DNA of 64,000 nt from Mucilaginibacter sp. OK268. GTDB lineage: Bacteria; Bacteroidota; Bacteroidia; Sphingobacteriales; Sphingobacteriaceae. Below are positions 63,372 to 64,000 of the stretch, in pieces. The notes beneath the pieces were generated by a model that saw nothing but the letters and a program-made list of their open reading frames with translations, was not told where the DNA came from and did not search any database. The stretch lies in NCBI RefSeq assembly GCF_900103125.1, contig NZ_FNJV01000007.1, forward strand, positions 186,001 through 250,000. The letters run 5' to 3'. Both the position numbers and the translations under genes were made by a program. Every line of letters begins with the position of its first letter. Positions within the stretch are counted from its first letter, which is position 1.

Positions 63372-63938
63372 ATGAAAAGCGATATCCCGAAAACATATAC
63401 AGAGTTTGAGTTCAGACGGGTATTTGAGGAATACAACCGCCAGGTTTATGCCCAAGTTTACGCTTTAGCAAAATCACATTATGCAGCAGAGGAACTTACC
63501 CAGGAAATATTCATTAAAATTTGGCAGAACCGGGAAGTGTTAAATGGTGTAAAAAACCTGGACGGGTATATCTATACCATTGCCCGTAATTATTCATTAA
63601 ACTATTTAAGAAAAGCGGCCAGCGATATGCGGCTTACCAATTATTTAATGAAAGTTGCGGTGATCGGATGCAATGATACAGAATCAGCCTTGCAGGTATC
63701 CGAATATAAAAAACTGATCCATACGGCGGTGAGTAAACTATCGCCGCAACGCAGGTTGGTTTATGAACTAAGCAAAAACAACGATTTAAGTTATGACGAT
63801 ATCGCGTCTCAGTTAAATTTATCAAAACATACGGTCAAAAATCATTTGCTCTCGGCATTGGCCTCTATAAAAGGATATCTTACACAAAATGGTATCGATC
63901 CAACACTCATTCTTGTTTTTATACTCATCAAGTTATAA
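63372..63938 (+). CDS. ECF-type RNA polymerase sigma factor
   Basis: A 188-residue sigma-70 family protein of the extracytoplasmic-function type. Region 2 includes AEELTQEIFIKIWQNRE and NLDGYIYTIARNYSLNYLRK; region 4 includes LSPQRRLVYELSKNNDLSYDDIASQLNLSKHTVKNHLLSAL. It resembles the Bacteroidota ECF sigmas that are usually followed by a FecR-type anti-sigma gene, which would lie outside the window. It is divergent from a SusC without an STN signalling domain, so its target may be another locus. A short hydrophobic C-terminal tail (LILVFILIKL) is common in this group. Confidence 0.92.
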   Translation: MKSDIPKTYTEFEFRRVFEEYNRQVYAQVYALAKSHYAAEELTQEIFIKIWQNREVLNGVKNLDGYIYTIARNYSLNYLRKAASDMRLTNYLMKVAVIGCNDTESALQVSEYKKLIHTAVSKLSPQRRLVYELSKNNDLSYDDIASQLNLSKHTVKNHLLSALASIKGYLTQNGIDPTLILVFILIKL

Positions 63939-64000
63939 TTATCAAAAAGAATACGATTTTTGATAGGATTGCTATTTTTTTAATTTCACCAAAGAGAGAT

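Overview
The window is a chromosomal segment of a Bacteroidota bacterium, most likely Sphingobacteriaceae (Mucilaginibacter/Pedobacter-like). Evidence: four SusC/SusD pairs with Bacteroidota lipoprotein signals ending Cys-Lys-Lys, repeated promoters of the Bacteroidota type (TTTG, about 19-23 bp, TAnnTTTG), few Shine-Dalgarno sequences, several TTG starts, and AT-rich intergenic DNA. The genus is an inference from gene content. No tRNA, rRNA, CRISPR array, transposase or integrase was seen.

Region 1 (1-16.8 kb) is a glucuronoxylan utilisation locus: the tail of an SGNH acetyl esterase, SusC/SusD, a GH10 xylanase with an inserted carbohydrate-binding module, a GH35-like enzyme, a GH115 alpha-glucuronidase and a GH43 enzyme. 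With them are UxuA mannonate dehydratase, an SDR that may stand in for UxuB, and a LacI regulator. The palindrome CAATCGATTG occurs four times, at three promoter regions, and is the likely LacI operator.

Region 2 (17.1-22.6 kb) is a five-gene exported operon: metallophosphoesterase, alkaline-phosphatase-superfamily protein, GH29 fucosidase-like protein, second metallophosphoesterase, second alkaline-phosphatase-superfamily protein.

Region 3 (22.9-34.3 kb) looks like an aminophosphonate utilisation locus built on Sus logic. It has an XRE-cupin regulator, SusC/SusD, phosphonoacetate hydrolase PhnA, phosphonoacetaldehyde dehydrogenase PhnY, a TIGR03364-type FAD oxidoreductase in place of the PhnW transaminase, and a DUF5690 membrane protein as candidate inner-membrane transporter. 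The proposed route is aminoethylphosphonate (or an N-alkyl derivative) to phosphonoacetaldehyde, to phosphonoacetate, to acetate plus phosphate. The promoters of susC, of phnA and of the region 2 operon share a distinctive element (TTTAGTATTTRT around a TATATTTG-type -7 box), so regions 2 and 3 may form one regulon: external release of phosphonate or phosphate groups, outer-membrane import, and cytoplasmic breakdown. This is the most interesting system in the window.

Region 4 (34.3-39.8 kb) is a further SusC/SusD pair with an AT-rich leader and no enzyme of its own. Two related ~100-bp elements with inverted termini lie exactly 17,300 bp apart (22.6 and 39.9 kb), around regions 3 and 4.

Region 5 (40.1-51.5 kb) is the DUF4159 / MoxR / DUF58 / BatA-like / DUF4175-like / membrane-protein cluster, continuing into tldD and tldE. 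TldD carries a twin-arginine signal.

Region 6 (51.5-63.9 kb, mostly minus strand) is another Sus locus of unknown substrate: SusC/SusD, a GntR regulator with a sugar-binding-type effector domain, an SSS-family sodium symporter, and two exported proteins that look like (alpha/alpha)6-barrel glycosidases. Two of its promoters share identical geometry and a tandem 10-mer (YTGGTCTRTT on the plus strand). An ECF sigma factor is divergent from its susC.
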